64,000 bases of DNA from Bryoerythrophyllum caledonicum (taxonomy: Eukaryota; Streptophyta; Bryopsida; Pottiales; Pottiaceae). Each line of letters begins with the position of its first letter. Positions within the stretch are counted from its first letter, which is position 1. The notes under the pieces are model-generated. The model was given only the letters and a program-made list of their open reading frames with translations, had not been told where the DNA came from and did no database searches. Where the stretch lies: the NCBI GenBank assembly GCA_963971425.1, contig OZ020518.1, positions 2,058,263 through 2,122,262 on the forward strand, written 5' to 3'. The position numbers and the translations under genes are program-made. Below are positions 21,419 through 44,172 of this stretch, piece after piece.

Positions 21419-22890
21419 AAGTAACACCTGCAACCTCTTTACTCATTCTATTTGAACTTCATCAGAATCTGAACATGCTCGACGAGGTAAGCAAGGTCCA
21501 TAGTTGTAGTCACTTGAATCCTTGTACAATTTCTACTGTTTGCCATATGCTCTGCCCGCTTTATCATACCTTTGTAACATTTTGTTACCTAAAGAGATTA
21601 ACCCTTTAAGGCCGATGAGCTTTTTTGGCCTGTGAGAATCTATGAGTTTTCTAGATCATGCTATTTGACATCTGGGTACATTTCAGCATGAGAAATAATT
21701 GTAGCTTGGTGGTGCTTGCAAGATTGCTGTGGGGATGGTCTCAATAGATGCCCATCTTCCTCCACCTCTATGTCCTCAAAAAATTTATGGAGGTGACTTG
21801 TAGCGGTTGCTATTGCAATTATTGTGCCAGAAAGACCCAAAAATGGCCTTCGGTCTTGAAGGTTTAATGATTCTTCCAACCCTCATATCTCATGTTGTAC
21901 ATGCTAAATCGTTGATTTAATTGAGGACGTGAGTTGGAAAGGGTATATTTATATTAGTTGAGTAGGATTTGTTCCATTTATTTACATCTAATTCCAAGAG
22001 GTGATACGGATGCATAAGGTGAAATTTATAGTGAATTAGTCTTATAATCGATCCCCATAATTCATGCTATATTCTTTGAATGCTTGACAATTTATATCAA
22101 TTGATATGCAAATTCATTCAAGTATATCCAAGTAGCACAAACTTTATGCAAGTTTTAACCAAATATTTGAGGTGACCATGCCCATTACTATTATCTTCCG
22201 ATCTCCGCTACTTCATGAAACATCCCAATTCTGCCCCATTTCCATTTAATTCACTCATTCTCAACTCCAGAATTGATCTTTCAAAGCCAGAAGGTGCCGT
22301 TTGTGGCGACAATATTCTAATGTATGGTTTTGTATTTGAACATGATAAAGTTCAAAGATTAAATCTTTGAAAAATCTTGTGACCTCCAAATGGAAGATTT
22401 TAATTGATGAATTCTCAATCCAAAGTTGTTAGTCTTGCTAAAGTTGAATACATTTTTTCATACTCTACAAAATAGAATAGTACGAGCATGTATATCATAT
22501 GATTCCCAACTGATGTTTAAAAATTAAGGTTTGTTCATGACCCCTTATTTAAGTCGGCGCTTGTGAAAGGTGCACAATGATAAAAATAGGCTAAACATAA
22601 CAGACTACTTCAAAAATTCATAACCCCTAGAGGACCAAGTGGACCTGCGAGGTACAAGATTTTTCACTTTGGCTACGATTATCTTTCAATCCATATGGCC
22701 CAATTTCACAAAATGTTTTCCACATCATCTCATATAAGTTTAGCAGAAGATATTGCATTTACATTCTCAAAAAGTTCATTTTGGCACCTTTTTAATCAAT
22801 AGAGTTGAGATTCCACTAGAATGCCTTGGTCCTTTAGGGGCTAAACTACATTTTATTGAAAAGATATTGGAATTATATATATATATATAT
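21419..22890. other. Intergenic region downstream of the AP2-repeat gene
   Basis: The first part is presumably the 3' UTR. No gene was recognised. TTAACCCTTTAAGGCC at 21598 recurs nearly unchanged at 42149 and 56052. A partial inverted pair (TAACCCCTAGAGGACC near 22620 and GGTCCTTTAGGGGCTAA near 22829) suggests a worn MITE. Confidence 0.4.
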
Positions 22891-22893
22891 ATA

Positions 22894-23575
22894 TATACTA
22901 GGGTTGATACCCGTCGTCCCGACGGGAAGAGCGGAGGATGGTGTGTTAAATATACGTTTGTATGTTTTGTATTTTATCCCCCATTGTCATCAACTGGCCG
23001 GGGCAATCCCAAGTTAAATAAACATATGTAAATGCAAAAATCAAAATTACCCATTATATACGCATTATGTACTATATATATCTATTATTCACTTTAAATA
23101 CCCAATATTTATTTCATATACGTGTTATTGTCTTTAGATAACTATCATTTATTTTATGTACCCGAGGTAGTATATTGTATAGTTTCAATATGTTGGAAAT
23201 TATGGTTTTATTTTTCTATTTTTGATACATAATACAATTTTAAAACTCAATAAGCCAAATTTGAATAAAAGGGCACTATAAAGGATTCCTCCAAAGGGAA
23301 CTATAAAGGATTCCTCCAAAGGGCACTATAAAGGATTCCTCCAAAGGGCTCTATAGAGGATTCCTCCAAAGGGCACATATGGAGGATTCCTCCAAAGGGC
23401 ACTATAAAGGATTCCTCCAAAGGGCACTATAAAGGATTCCTCCAAAGGGCACATATGGAGGATTCTTTCAAAGTTCACATTCAATTCAAAGGGCACACTT
23501 GATTCAAATGGCAAATCCAAAGGTCACGTGACCGGGAGCGGCGGACAGACAGACTGTCGCCTATTATATAAGTAG
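22894..23575 (+). mobile_element. Candidate non-autonomous transposon with terminal hairpin
   Basis: The stretch is bounded by (TA)n runs. It starts with CTAGGGTTGATACCC and a perfect hairpin, CCCGTCG-TCC-CGACGGG (22910-22926), and ends in CGCCTATTATATAAGTAGATA. It contains words shared with the foldback arms at 23920-24930 and a 25-bp minisatellite. The layout recalls Helitron-like or MITE derivatives, but I cannot name the family. No protein is encoded. Confidence 0.4.
23281..23475. repeat. 25-bp minisatellite, about eight copies
   Basis: A 25-26-bp unit of the form AAGGATTCCTCCAAAGGGCA followed by CTATA repeats from 23281 to about 23475. The unit itself occurs once in each neighbouring foldback arm (near 24110 and 24685), so the array is a local amplification of part of that element. 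Confidence 0.85.
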
Positions 23576-23919
23576 ATATATATATATATATGAGTGGAAC
23601 CTACGTTGTAACCGACACGCCATTGGATAATTGAATTAAAAAATGAAAGTTTGTCACTTCTTTTTTGCCTCATTCGTGTATGCAATGTGCCTCATTTTGT
23701 TTAATTTCATTCTTCTTCTACACATTATTCAAATATGCAATAAAATTTCATCCAAAACATCATCTTTATAGGCTATAACTTTGCTTTTGAATTAAAAACG
23801 TAGTTGCATATTTAGGAAGTATTTATAAACTCGTTCAAGAATAAGTAAGAACTGAATGTTGACATGGACGGGAATGCCCGAATCAACATAAGCACATGCA
23901 CATCACAAAGCAAAACAAA

Positions 23920-24933
23920 TAGCAGGAGAGAGATTATATACCCATCAATTACTTTAAATGCCCGTTATTTACCGTGTACATCCTGGGTAGTATACCCCAT
24001 AGTGCCATCAAAATAATTAATTTTTTTGGTCAAAAAAGTTCATCCAATATCACCTAATTTAATTTTAATGTAATAGCTATCCAAATTTCAATGAAAGTGC
24101 ATTTATAGGACTCCTCCAAAGGGCACATTTGATTAATAAGGCACAATGTTCAAAAGATAAAGTGATTCCTTCAAAAGGTTTTGTTCTAAAGGATGTCACC
24201 TTGAAACAACTTGAAAACTCTTTGGCGTAGAAACGACGAATATTCCGAGATAGACACATGACAAATCGTTTTCTATCATATATAGAAATATAATCATTGC
24301 AAATTAATATATTTTATTTTGAAAAACCTTCTAGTGTTCACCTTCAAGAAGGGGAAGCAGTTTGATACTACTTCTTCATTCTCTACTAGGCATCGACTTA
24401 GTGGTGGAACGAACAAACCTTCACTATACTACAAATGGCCACTAGTGTAACCAATCAAATTAATTTGAAATGCTATAACTTTTTTACTTTTGAAGATTTT
24501 CTTTATTGAGAGCACATCTCTATATATAATAGAAAACGATTTGTCATGTGTCTATCCATAACATGTGCCGGTTCTACTCTAGAGAGTTTTTATTTGATTC
24601 TCTTGAGGTGACATCCTTTAGAACAAAACCTTTTGAAGGAATCACTTTGTCTTTTGAACATTGTGCCTTCAATAATCAAATGTGCCCATTGGAAGAGTCC
24701 TTTAAATGCGCCCTTTCATTGAAATTTGAATAGCTATGTCATTAAAATTAAATTAAGTGCTCTCAGATGAATTTTTTGGACAAAAAATTAATTATTTTGA
24801 TGACACTATGGGGAAAACTACCCTGGATATACAAAGTAAACAACGGGTATCTAAAGTAATTGATGGGTATTAACAGTTAATGATGGGTATTAACAGTTAA
24901 TGATGGGTATATAATCTCTCTCCTGCTATTTCA
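23920..24933. repeat. Large foldback (inverted repeat) element
   Basis: The left arm (about 23920-24298) is repeated in inverted orientation as the right arm (about 24519-24933) around a spacer of about 220 bp. Matched landmarks are AGGAGAGAGATTATATACCC (left) with GGGTATATAATCTCTCTCCT (right), TTGTTCTAAAGGATGTCACC with GGTGACATCCTTTAGAACAA, and ATTTGTCATGTGTCTATC with its complement. The right arm has an extra duplication, TAACAGTTAATGATGGGTAT twice, near its end. A transcript would form a hairpin of nearly 400 bp. Confidence 0.85.
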
Positions 24934-24939
24934 AAAAGT

Positions 24940-26462
24940 GGTTTTCTGATCACACACCAAGTTTTTACCAGAAGAAAGGAAGAAGGTGCACAAAAAGAAA
25001 GAGTATTAGCTTGATTGCCACTGATTTGCTTTGTTATGAATGAATTTCGGCTCGAGTCTCGCCAAAGGATGAATGTTGTCGTTCTTCCGAGAGGTGGGAC
25101 CCAAAAAAATAAGTGAGAAGAGCGGGGCCCACGTAGAGTAGGATTGCGAGCAGGGTTATCAAATACATAAATTTGGAATAATGAATACATGTATTCAGAT
25201 GTATTCAGAATATTACTCTAGCACACCATGTATTCCAGCTCTTGTCAGCGCCCTTTCCGCCTGACCGCCACTATTTGTTTGTCGTGATCCTCATCAACCC
25301 CCTCAATTTGTACTTAATTGTCATTTGTACTTAATCAGGCGTATTTGGAATACGTCAACGACAACTGAATACACGTACACGTATAAAATATAAATACAAA
25401 TACAAATATACTATATTTGATAAAAACCCACGACACTGGAGCGAGGACGAGGAACCCGACGGAGCAGTGTCCTACGTGACACGGGTTTGCAGTGGTCCTC
25501 ACCCAAAGCTCTCGTCTTCTTCGTCGTTGTTGTTGTCGTCGTCGTCGTCGTCTTTGTTGTTGTTGATGATGATGATGGTGGACGCGATGGTGGTGGGCTC
25601 TGGTGGTGCTCCTCCTCTCTTACGGCACCGGGCTCTTGCATCTTCTTAGTAGTTTTCCGCTCGAAGGCAGTGGCCGCTCCTCCGCCACCGCAATTTGCTT
25701 CCTAGGGTTTGACATGAGCGTCGGATGGAGTTCCCGGCGAGGGATGACGACATGGTGGAAACCCTAGGGTTGTACGATCAGCCGCGCGGAATTGGACACG
25801 GGAAAATGAGACATTGGCCGTGATCGAGGTTTTTTTGGTTGAATTGGGCACCTGAGAATGAGACATTGGCCATCGAGGTTTTTTGTTGCGATCTCGCTCT
25901 CGCTGCGACATTAGTGGCTCTCCCGCTGGTACATCCTCTTTACTGTGCTCTTGTTTTTCGTTACGCTTGTGCTGAAATGCCGCGGGTTTCTGAGCGCGTA
26001 TTAGGGGTTCTGGCATGGGAGTTTCGGGAATGGTAGCCTCTGGTTTTTGACCTCTAATGAGAGTGGTGAGGTCAAGGTATGAACAGCAGGTACCTCAGGG
26101 GTGTCGGAATTATTCGCTTTGACGATGTGCGGGTGCTTCAGAATCTGGTAGCTCCTTGTGGAGAGTAGCATGAGTGCGCAGGTTTAGACGGCAGCAGAGC
26201 GTAACGCATTGTTTTCTTTGGCTTGCAATTGAAGGCGAGCTGGTGACGTTGTGACGTCATAGCGACTGTGGTTGCTCTGCAGGATTTTAGTTTTGGTTTT
26301 GGGTGAGAGCGCGATTTTGTGCTCACAATCAGTTCGATCGGCAATCGTACTTTTAAATCAGTCTATGTGCTTCATAGTTGTGTCTGTGGGACGGAATAGG
26401 TCAAATGGCGGAAGGAGATATGGAGCTGAAGGGCATTTGTTTTGATTGCGTGCAGGGTAATC
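24940..26462 (+). promoter_or_regulatory. Upstream region and probable 5' UTR of the SPLAYED-type gene
   Basis: No separate gene is evident. The stretch includes a palindromic GAATACATGTATTC near 25182, a mixed TCG/TTG/GATGAT microsatellite (about 25518-25585), and AAACCCTAGGGTT near 25758. The sequence TGCGTGCAG ending at 26457, just before the ATG at 26463, looks like the acceptor of a 5' UTR intron. Confidence 0.4.
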
Positions 26463-39069
<12,607 letters not shown>

Positions 39070-39259
39070 TTGTATAATACCTTGTAGAAACCAGAACTTC
39101 CATTTTTCTTTAGTGCTACATTATGATCATAGTGCTTCCTTTTGCAATGAAAGCTCCGGCATCCAGCTGTTGCGGTTTTGATAATCAGATAATCTTTTTC
39201 CTTGCTATGTGATTTCATTCGGCATCAGTGAGTAAACCTTTGGTAAATCAATATATACA

Positions 39260-39293
39260 TGTATGTGAACATAAAACATGTTCACATATATTA
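39260..39293. terminator. Hairpin between convergent genes
   Basis: TATGTGAACAT, a short loop and ATGTTCACATA form an inverted repeat between the SYD-type gene (plus) and the EGF-like gene (minus), which converge with about 300 bp between stop codons. A role in 3' end formation is only a guess. Confidence 0.25.
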
Positions 39294-39377
39294 TATCATA
39301 TACAGCTTGATTGAGGTCAAATCCCAGTGTAAGAGTGGGATTTCGATCCCAGTCTCTCATCTATTGTTTGGAAGAGC

Positions 39378-40248
39378 TTACACTACTCCTGCTGGGCCAG
39401 GCACCTTCTGGTTGTTGAGATTTGTTTCGTACATGGGCACGCCCTGTTGAGGATGCGCTTGCTGAGGGTACCCGTACGCTGGGTCACCCACCGGGCCTCG
39501 TGCTCTGCGCCTGGTCAAAGCATTTCGGATGCAGGCCAAACAGAGGCACAGGATGAGAAGCGCCCCGAGAATGGCCCCAAGGATGGAGAGCACCACTTGC
39601 CACGTCCTCAGCTTCCGCTTGCGGCCTGCACACACAGAAAAAAGCAAGAGTGAGAGCCGAGGAAAAGCAACTTCTCATCTCACACTTCTCTCATTTTGTA
39701 TGAGCTTCGACTAGAATGAGAGAAGTACAGATGCTCACATCCCGAGTAGCCGGTCCCAATGTTTCCGTCACCGGTGTAGCCCCGTCGACAGGCGCAGTAA
39801 TAGCCGCTGTACCGACTGTAATAGCATCTAGCATTAGTAGCGCACGAGGTGCAACCCGTCACTGCATCACCACATCACACAAAGAATATCAGCTAAGGTT
39901 CATCTTCCTCATTTTCGAGCTGGAAACGACAAATAATCTCAAATACTAAAACTAACTGATTCCAGTTGGCTTCTTTTCCTCATCATTTAACTGACCCTGC
40001 TATGTGACTAGTTCCTTGACCCTTCTCTCCAACCATGATCTCACCTCCTCCTACACAGCTTTAAAATCACTCTAAAAGAAACAGGTACAGAGTCACTCAT
40101 GACAAACGTCAAGCACAGAAGAACACCGCATGTATACAATTAATAGGATGTGCAGACCTTGAGCTTCCACAGCGTCGAAATCCATGAGGGTGACGATGGT
40201 GACGATGGCCACAAGAACCGCCATCTTCCACGACACCATGGTGTTCAT
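39378..40248 (-). CDS. Small single-pass membrane protein with one EGF-like domain
   Basis: Three minus-strand exons, 40248-40158, 39861-39739 and 39625-39378, with GT-AG junctions give 153 residues. A signal peptide covers residues 1 to about 29 (hydrophobic core MAVLVAIVTIVTLM, ending VEAQ). Next is an EGF-like domain (about residues 34-73) with six cysteines in the order C-x2-C-x5-C-x9-C-x-C-x16-C, including the typical CRRGYTGDG turn. Then come a basic stretch, a transmembrane helix (WQVVLSILGAILGALLILC), and a Pro/Gln/Tyr-rich tail with GYPQQ and YETNLNN. The predicted topology places the EGF domain outside and the tail in the cytosol. I do not recognise a characterised orthologue. A 5' UTR intron is likely: a CTGTGCAG/GTATGT donor near 40489 and an acceptor just before the ATG near 40253. 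The gene converges with the SYD-type gene. Confidence 0.85.
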
Positions 40249-40489
40249 GCCCCTGCACACAAAAGAAGCAAACAGACTAGGAATCACCTCCAAACAGACA
40301 AACAGGTCGGTGTACGTGGGTCCCCCTCCAGGGACTGTTAATGAGTAAAGCTCACCGTGAACTAATAAGAACAGCTCCTAGCTTTTAAAAACTCTCTCCT
40401 TGGAAGCATATCTGATACAACAACACTGTTTGCAACCTCTATGTATGTAGTAGACAGAGCAGACAAGACTGTATCTTTACCAACATACC

Positions 40490-40660
40490 TGCACAGAATG
40501 GGCTTCGAAGAAGGGATTGGGGCTGGTGAGGTGTGGATGTGAGTAGGAGCAGCTTGTTTGGGAGAGCTTGGGGAGTGGGCTGGTGATGAAGGGGGCGGTG
40601 CTTGCTCTCTAGTTCCAGGGGCACCTTTACAGTAGTTTATTGGTTCCCTCGCCATGTGCC
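40490..40660 (-). promoter_or_regulatory. Probable 5' UTR exon and promoter side of the EGF-like gene
   Basis: Read on the minus strand, a pyrimidine-rich leader with many CCC and CTC runs ends at a good donor (CAG/GTATGTTGG) near 40489. The transcription start is not visible. The region beyond 40660 contains no other gene. Confidence 0.4.
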
Positions 40661-41003
40661 AGCTCTGCGCGTACGGCGCCGCGTCACGGGGCATGCCACG
40701 TGGCGTCCTCTCAGTGGAGACACGTGGGCATGCTCATCTAAAGGTGCACGGCTCTTTGTTGACTCATCCCGGAAGCCCAAGGTCCTAAAAACTTATTAAT
40801 TATTTGGCATGCTGAACCTAGGACATAGAATAGGGATGAATATATCCTATTTTTTTAATCTAAAGTATTACCTTGAATAGTATTATAGAATATATCCTTT
40901 TTATCTTAAAAACATGCATTCGCTTGGATATATTCATGATGTTTCATGTGCACGGATTAGAAGAATGTTGTGTTAGAAGTGGTTTTTTTTTTTCCTTTAC
41001 TAA

Positions 41004-41472
41004 GAGCATCTCCACCCCGCCACAGCATCCCGCCAAATAGGCAGGTTTGCCGTGGCGAGGTGGAGGAACCGCCCCACCGCATGCCCCAGAACGGGGGAGT
41101 GGGGCGGGGATTCCCCGGGACAGGGCCCCGTCGACGAGGAACTGCGGCAGTTCCCCGGGGCCCCGTTTAATTCCGCGTGAGTGGCCACCCACTCACAGCC
41201 TGCCACGTGGCATGCCGTGAGTGGCACGGTCGGAAATTTTATTTTTTAAAATAAAAAATAAAAAAAACACTGGAAAGAAATAGAAAATATTTATTTAAAA
41301 AAATTAAGTTTTTTTAAAATCTTTAAAAAAATAAAAAAATAAAAAAAATTGCTGCTGGCCGCACTCTGGCCGCGGGTGTGGGGAGGAGAGGATAACTCCT
41401 CCCCCGTCCTCTTCCTCCCACGGGATAATCTCTACTTGGCGTGGAGTTTCCCCGCCAGGGCTGGAGATGCTC
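41004..41472. mobile_element. PIF/Harbinger-like MITE
   Basis: Terminal inverted repeats GAGCATCTCCA at 41004 and TGGAGATGCTC ending at 41472 are flanked by the 3-bp duplication TAA (41001-41003 and 41473-41475). The ends are GC-rich and the centre (41235-41350) is almost pure A/T. The GAGCATCTCC end is widespread in plant MITEs, and a TAA duplication fits the Harbinger group. There is no coding capacity. Confidence 0.75.
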
Positions 41473-41475
41473 TAA

Positions 41476-42330
41476 GGTTGGATAACCTATCACCCACCAA
41501 CCCTAGAATCAACAGTCTTATGTGGGCCAAAACCACCAGCCACCCACCCCATTTCCAAAATTTTAGGAAAGTCAGTTATGATTGGGTGTCAATTTATAAT
41601 TGGTTCAAAGCTCTCGGTTTTTAGTCTCTTGCACAAGTGGTCATTAGCACAACTTAGTGTGGAAGTAGAGAGTTTTGTGTGTCAAGAATGTGTCACGGCT
41701 TACTATCCACTTAAAAAAATTTGTAGCAATTTCAATATGAAGAAATAAATGGTCACGACAATTGCAATATTCATGAAATCCTATTTTGAATTCCCAAAAA
41801 AGATTCTTATCACGTATACAAACGCTAGAAATAGGTCAGCAAGCTTAAGTTGGTGGTTATAGGTCATCCAACCTTAGATAAGACAAAGAATGACAGAACT
41901 TGGCTTCATTTGTTGTGCATTTGTTAAGGTCTAAAGTTTACTGCAATTCTGGTTTATATGATATTACTTCTTTGTACACTAATTTTGGAGGTAGAAAAGG
42001 AGTAAAGGATTTTCTACTTTAGCAATGACCATACATAAAATTATTTGCTGAAATAGGGTCACCTTCATCCTCGATAGTTTTCCACCTAATCAACTACCCC
42101 GTGAATGATCTCGGGAACCAATCTCACCAAAATAAAACCCTCAACACCTTAACCCTTTAAGACCTACGAGCTCACCGGACCTAGGGGAACTTACAAGCGT
42201 ATAGATTATGCAGAACATCATTCATAGAGCGGGTACATCCCACTTCATGGAAATCATTGAAGTTTGCCAATGCCTACATCTGGTTCCGTGGTGTTCATGT
42301 TGCTCCACCTCCAAATTTTCCTCAGAGGTC
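41476..42330. other. Intergenic sequence, no gene seen
   Basis: AT-rich sequence without supported ORFs. TTAACCCTTTAAGACCTACGAG at 42149 resembles the word at 21598 and may mark one end of a dispersed element. Confidence 0.4.
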
Positions 42331-42336
42331 GGGTGT

Positions 42337-42567
42337 AGAGGATTAAGAGTCAAAGAATGCTCTAAATGTTTCAAAGATGTTGTAAACGGTGGAAACAACT
42401 AGAAGGATACCCGTTCCAAAACCGATTGTGCCCATAAAATCAACAACCATCGTCAATGCTCGAATGCACATGCCTCTAGATGCAGCTGTCGTGGGAATGT
42501 GGCGGTTCAAACTCCCTATCACGTTACGTGGCGTCGAGGGCCTCTCCGCATCGTAGTGTTTAAGCAT
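42337..42567 (-). pseudogene. SEC61-alpha C-terminal gene fragment
   Basis: The minus strand encodes about 75 residues matching the C-terminus of the Sec61 alpha translocon subunit: LNRHIPTTAASRGMCIRALT, then VVDFMGTIGFGTGILL and FETF. Functional SEC61-alpha has the equivalent LNRYIPTAAAFGG, ADFMGAIGSGTGILL and YFE. Only this last portion is present and several conserved positions are changed (GSG to GFG, IG to IR). The rest of the gene is missing on both sides, so this is a captured or retro-inserted fragment. The functional gene must lie elsewhere. Confidence 0.75.
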
Positions 42568-42783
42568 AGATTTGTTTGTTACTAAACTCTATTTCCAAAC
42601 TCTACACCAAAACTATGACGGAGTAACACCGACGCACCCGATCTCTATATTGAAAAACTAAGACGAAAGAACAATGAAACAAGGTTTGATGGTGTAGCAA
42701 TGCGGTTTGTTGCTTTGTTTTTGAAGTAAATTGTAGAATGAATAGTAAATTGTAGAATGTGAACACTTGTATGTAAACTACTA

Positions 42784-44151
42784 CACTAAAGATGACATTT
42801 AGTGTAGTGGTACAGATAGTGTACTTATGCCAGTACACTATTGTTAACAAATTGGCAATTAGTGTAAGCCGCCATTGTCATTTATAATAACGCAAATCAT
42901 CCATCTACCCTTGTACACTATTTGTTAAAAGGTTGACAATTACTATGAGCCTCCAATCAACAGCCTATCCCAACACAAAAACTTGATGTATGTTTATTGC
43001 ATATTTAGAAAATAACTAATGAAAATTTTATGTATATTTAATACATATTTAACACATATTTATATATTTAATGATTTTTTAATGAAATTTTGATGAATTT
43101 CTACTGACAATTCGATGATTTTTTAATGAATCTTTAATGTATATTTTATGACTATTTAATGTACATTTTATGTTTAATGAGTTTTTAATGAACTTTTAAT
43201 GAACTTTTAATATTTATTTCATGAATATTTAATGTATATTTTTATATTTCGTATACTTTATGAATATTTTATGAGTTTCAAATAAAACTAAATACATGTA
43301 TTATTAATGTTTATTTGAATATTTAATGAATATTTGATGATTATTCAATGCATAGTTAATGAGTACTTAATGCATATTTAATGAATATTCAATGTATATT
43401 TGATGAATATTAATTGCATATTTAATGAATATTGAATGCATGTTTAATGAATATTAAATGCATATTTAAGTATATTTCCATGTTTATTGTGTATTTATTG
43501 TATATTAATGTTTTTTCCCTTGTAATATTCCTTTCTTTTCTCACTGTCCTTTTTAATCTACTTAGTTTTACAATCTTGTACTTGCAATTCATTTTCCTTC
43601 CATATGTTCATTATACTTTGTCCAATTTTTGGGATTTTCCTTTTGTTTCATATCTACATTCTATTTTTTCCAATCTTTCTCTTGGAAATTGTTGTTTTTC
43701 TTAAAATCTTCTCTACTTAGATGCTCTAAATATACACATTATCATTTTCTAGGTTTCATACACTAAATGTCCACAAGTAAAAAAAACTTAGGTTCCACTA
43801 TTTACTAGAATTGCCATTTAGTGTAGTAGTTGACATTTAGTGTATACATTTGTCACTACACTAATTGCAAACTTCACAACTACACTGATTTTGATGTTTA
43901 GTGTCATGGGTAGTAAATGACTTGTAAATGTTAAAAGTTTTCACTCTTGATGAATATTTTTACCGACCACATCCACTATGATCCCCCTCTTTGAGTAGTA
44001 TAGATTGTTGTACTCTTAGTAAAAATTGATATCAAAAGTAAAAACTTACAACATTTACAAGTCATTTACCGCCCATGACACTAAACATCAAAATCAGTGT
44101 AGTGTTTGGGTTTGCATTTAGTGTCCACTACACTAAATGTCATCTTTAGAG
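42784..44151. mobile_element. TA-flanked inverted-repeat element
   Basis: The left end CACTAAAGATGACATTTAGT matches the complement of the right end (ACTAAATGTCATCTTTAGAG, ending at 44151), with TA on both outer sides, as for Tc1/mariner-type MITEs. Inside, 43840-43935 and 44035-44130 form a second inverted pair (GTTTAGTGTCATGGG with its complement), and 43000-43480 is an AT array of TTTAATGAATATT-like words. No transposase is present. Confidence 0.6.
43040..43480. repeat. AT-rich array of TTTAATGAATATT-like words
   Basis: Imperfect short repeats of about 12-24 bp (TTTAATGTATATTT, TTTAATGAATATT, TTGATGAATAT) run for more than 400 bp within the inverted-repeat element. Confidence 0.7.
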
Positions 44152-44172
44152 TAGCATGTTTTAGGTCGTTAA

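Noticed and set aside
23281-23475. CRISPR-like array
   Set aside because: The 25-bp units are contiguous without unique spacers; this is a plant minisatellite.
39325-39352. Possible tRNA T-arm (TGGGATTTCGATCCCA)
   Set aside because: It is a simple hairpin; no acceptor stem, D-arm or anticodon arm can be fitted around it.
42784-44151. CACTA (En/Spm) element, because the ends begin with CACTA
   Set aside because: The right end reads CTCTA, no 3-bp duplication fits, and the flanks are TA on both sides, which suits a mariner-type MITE better.
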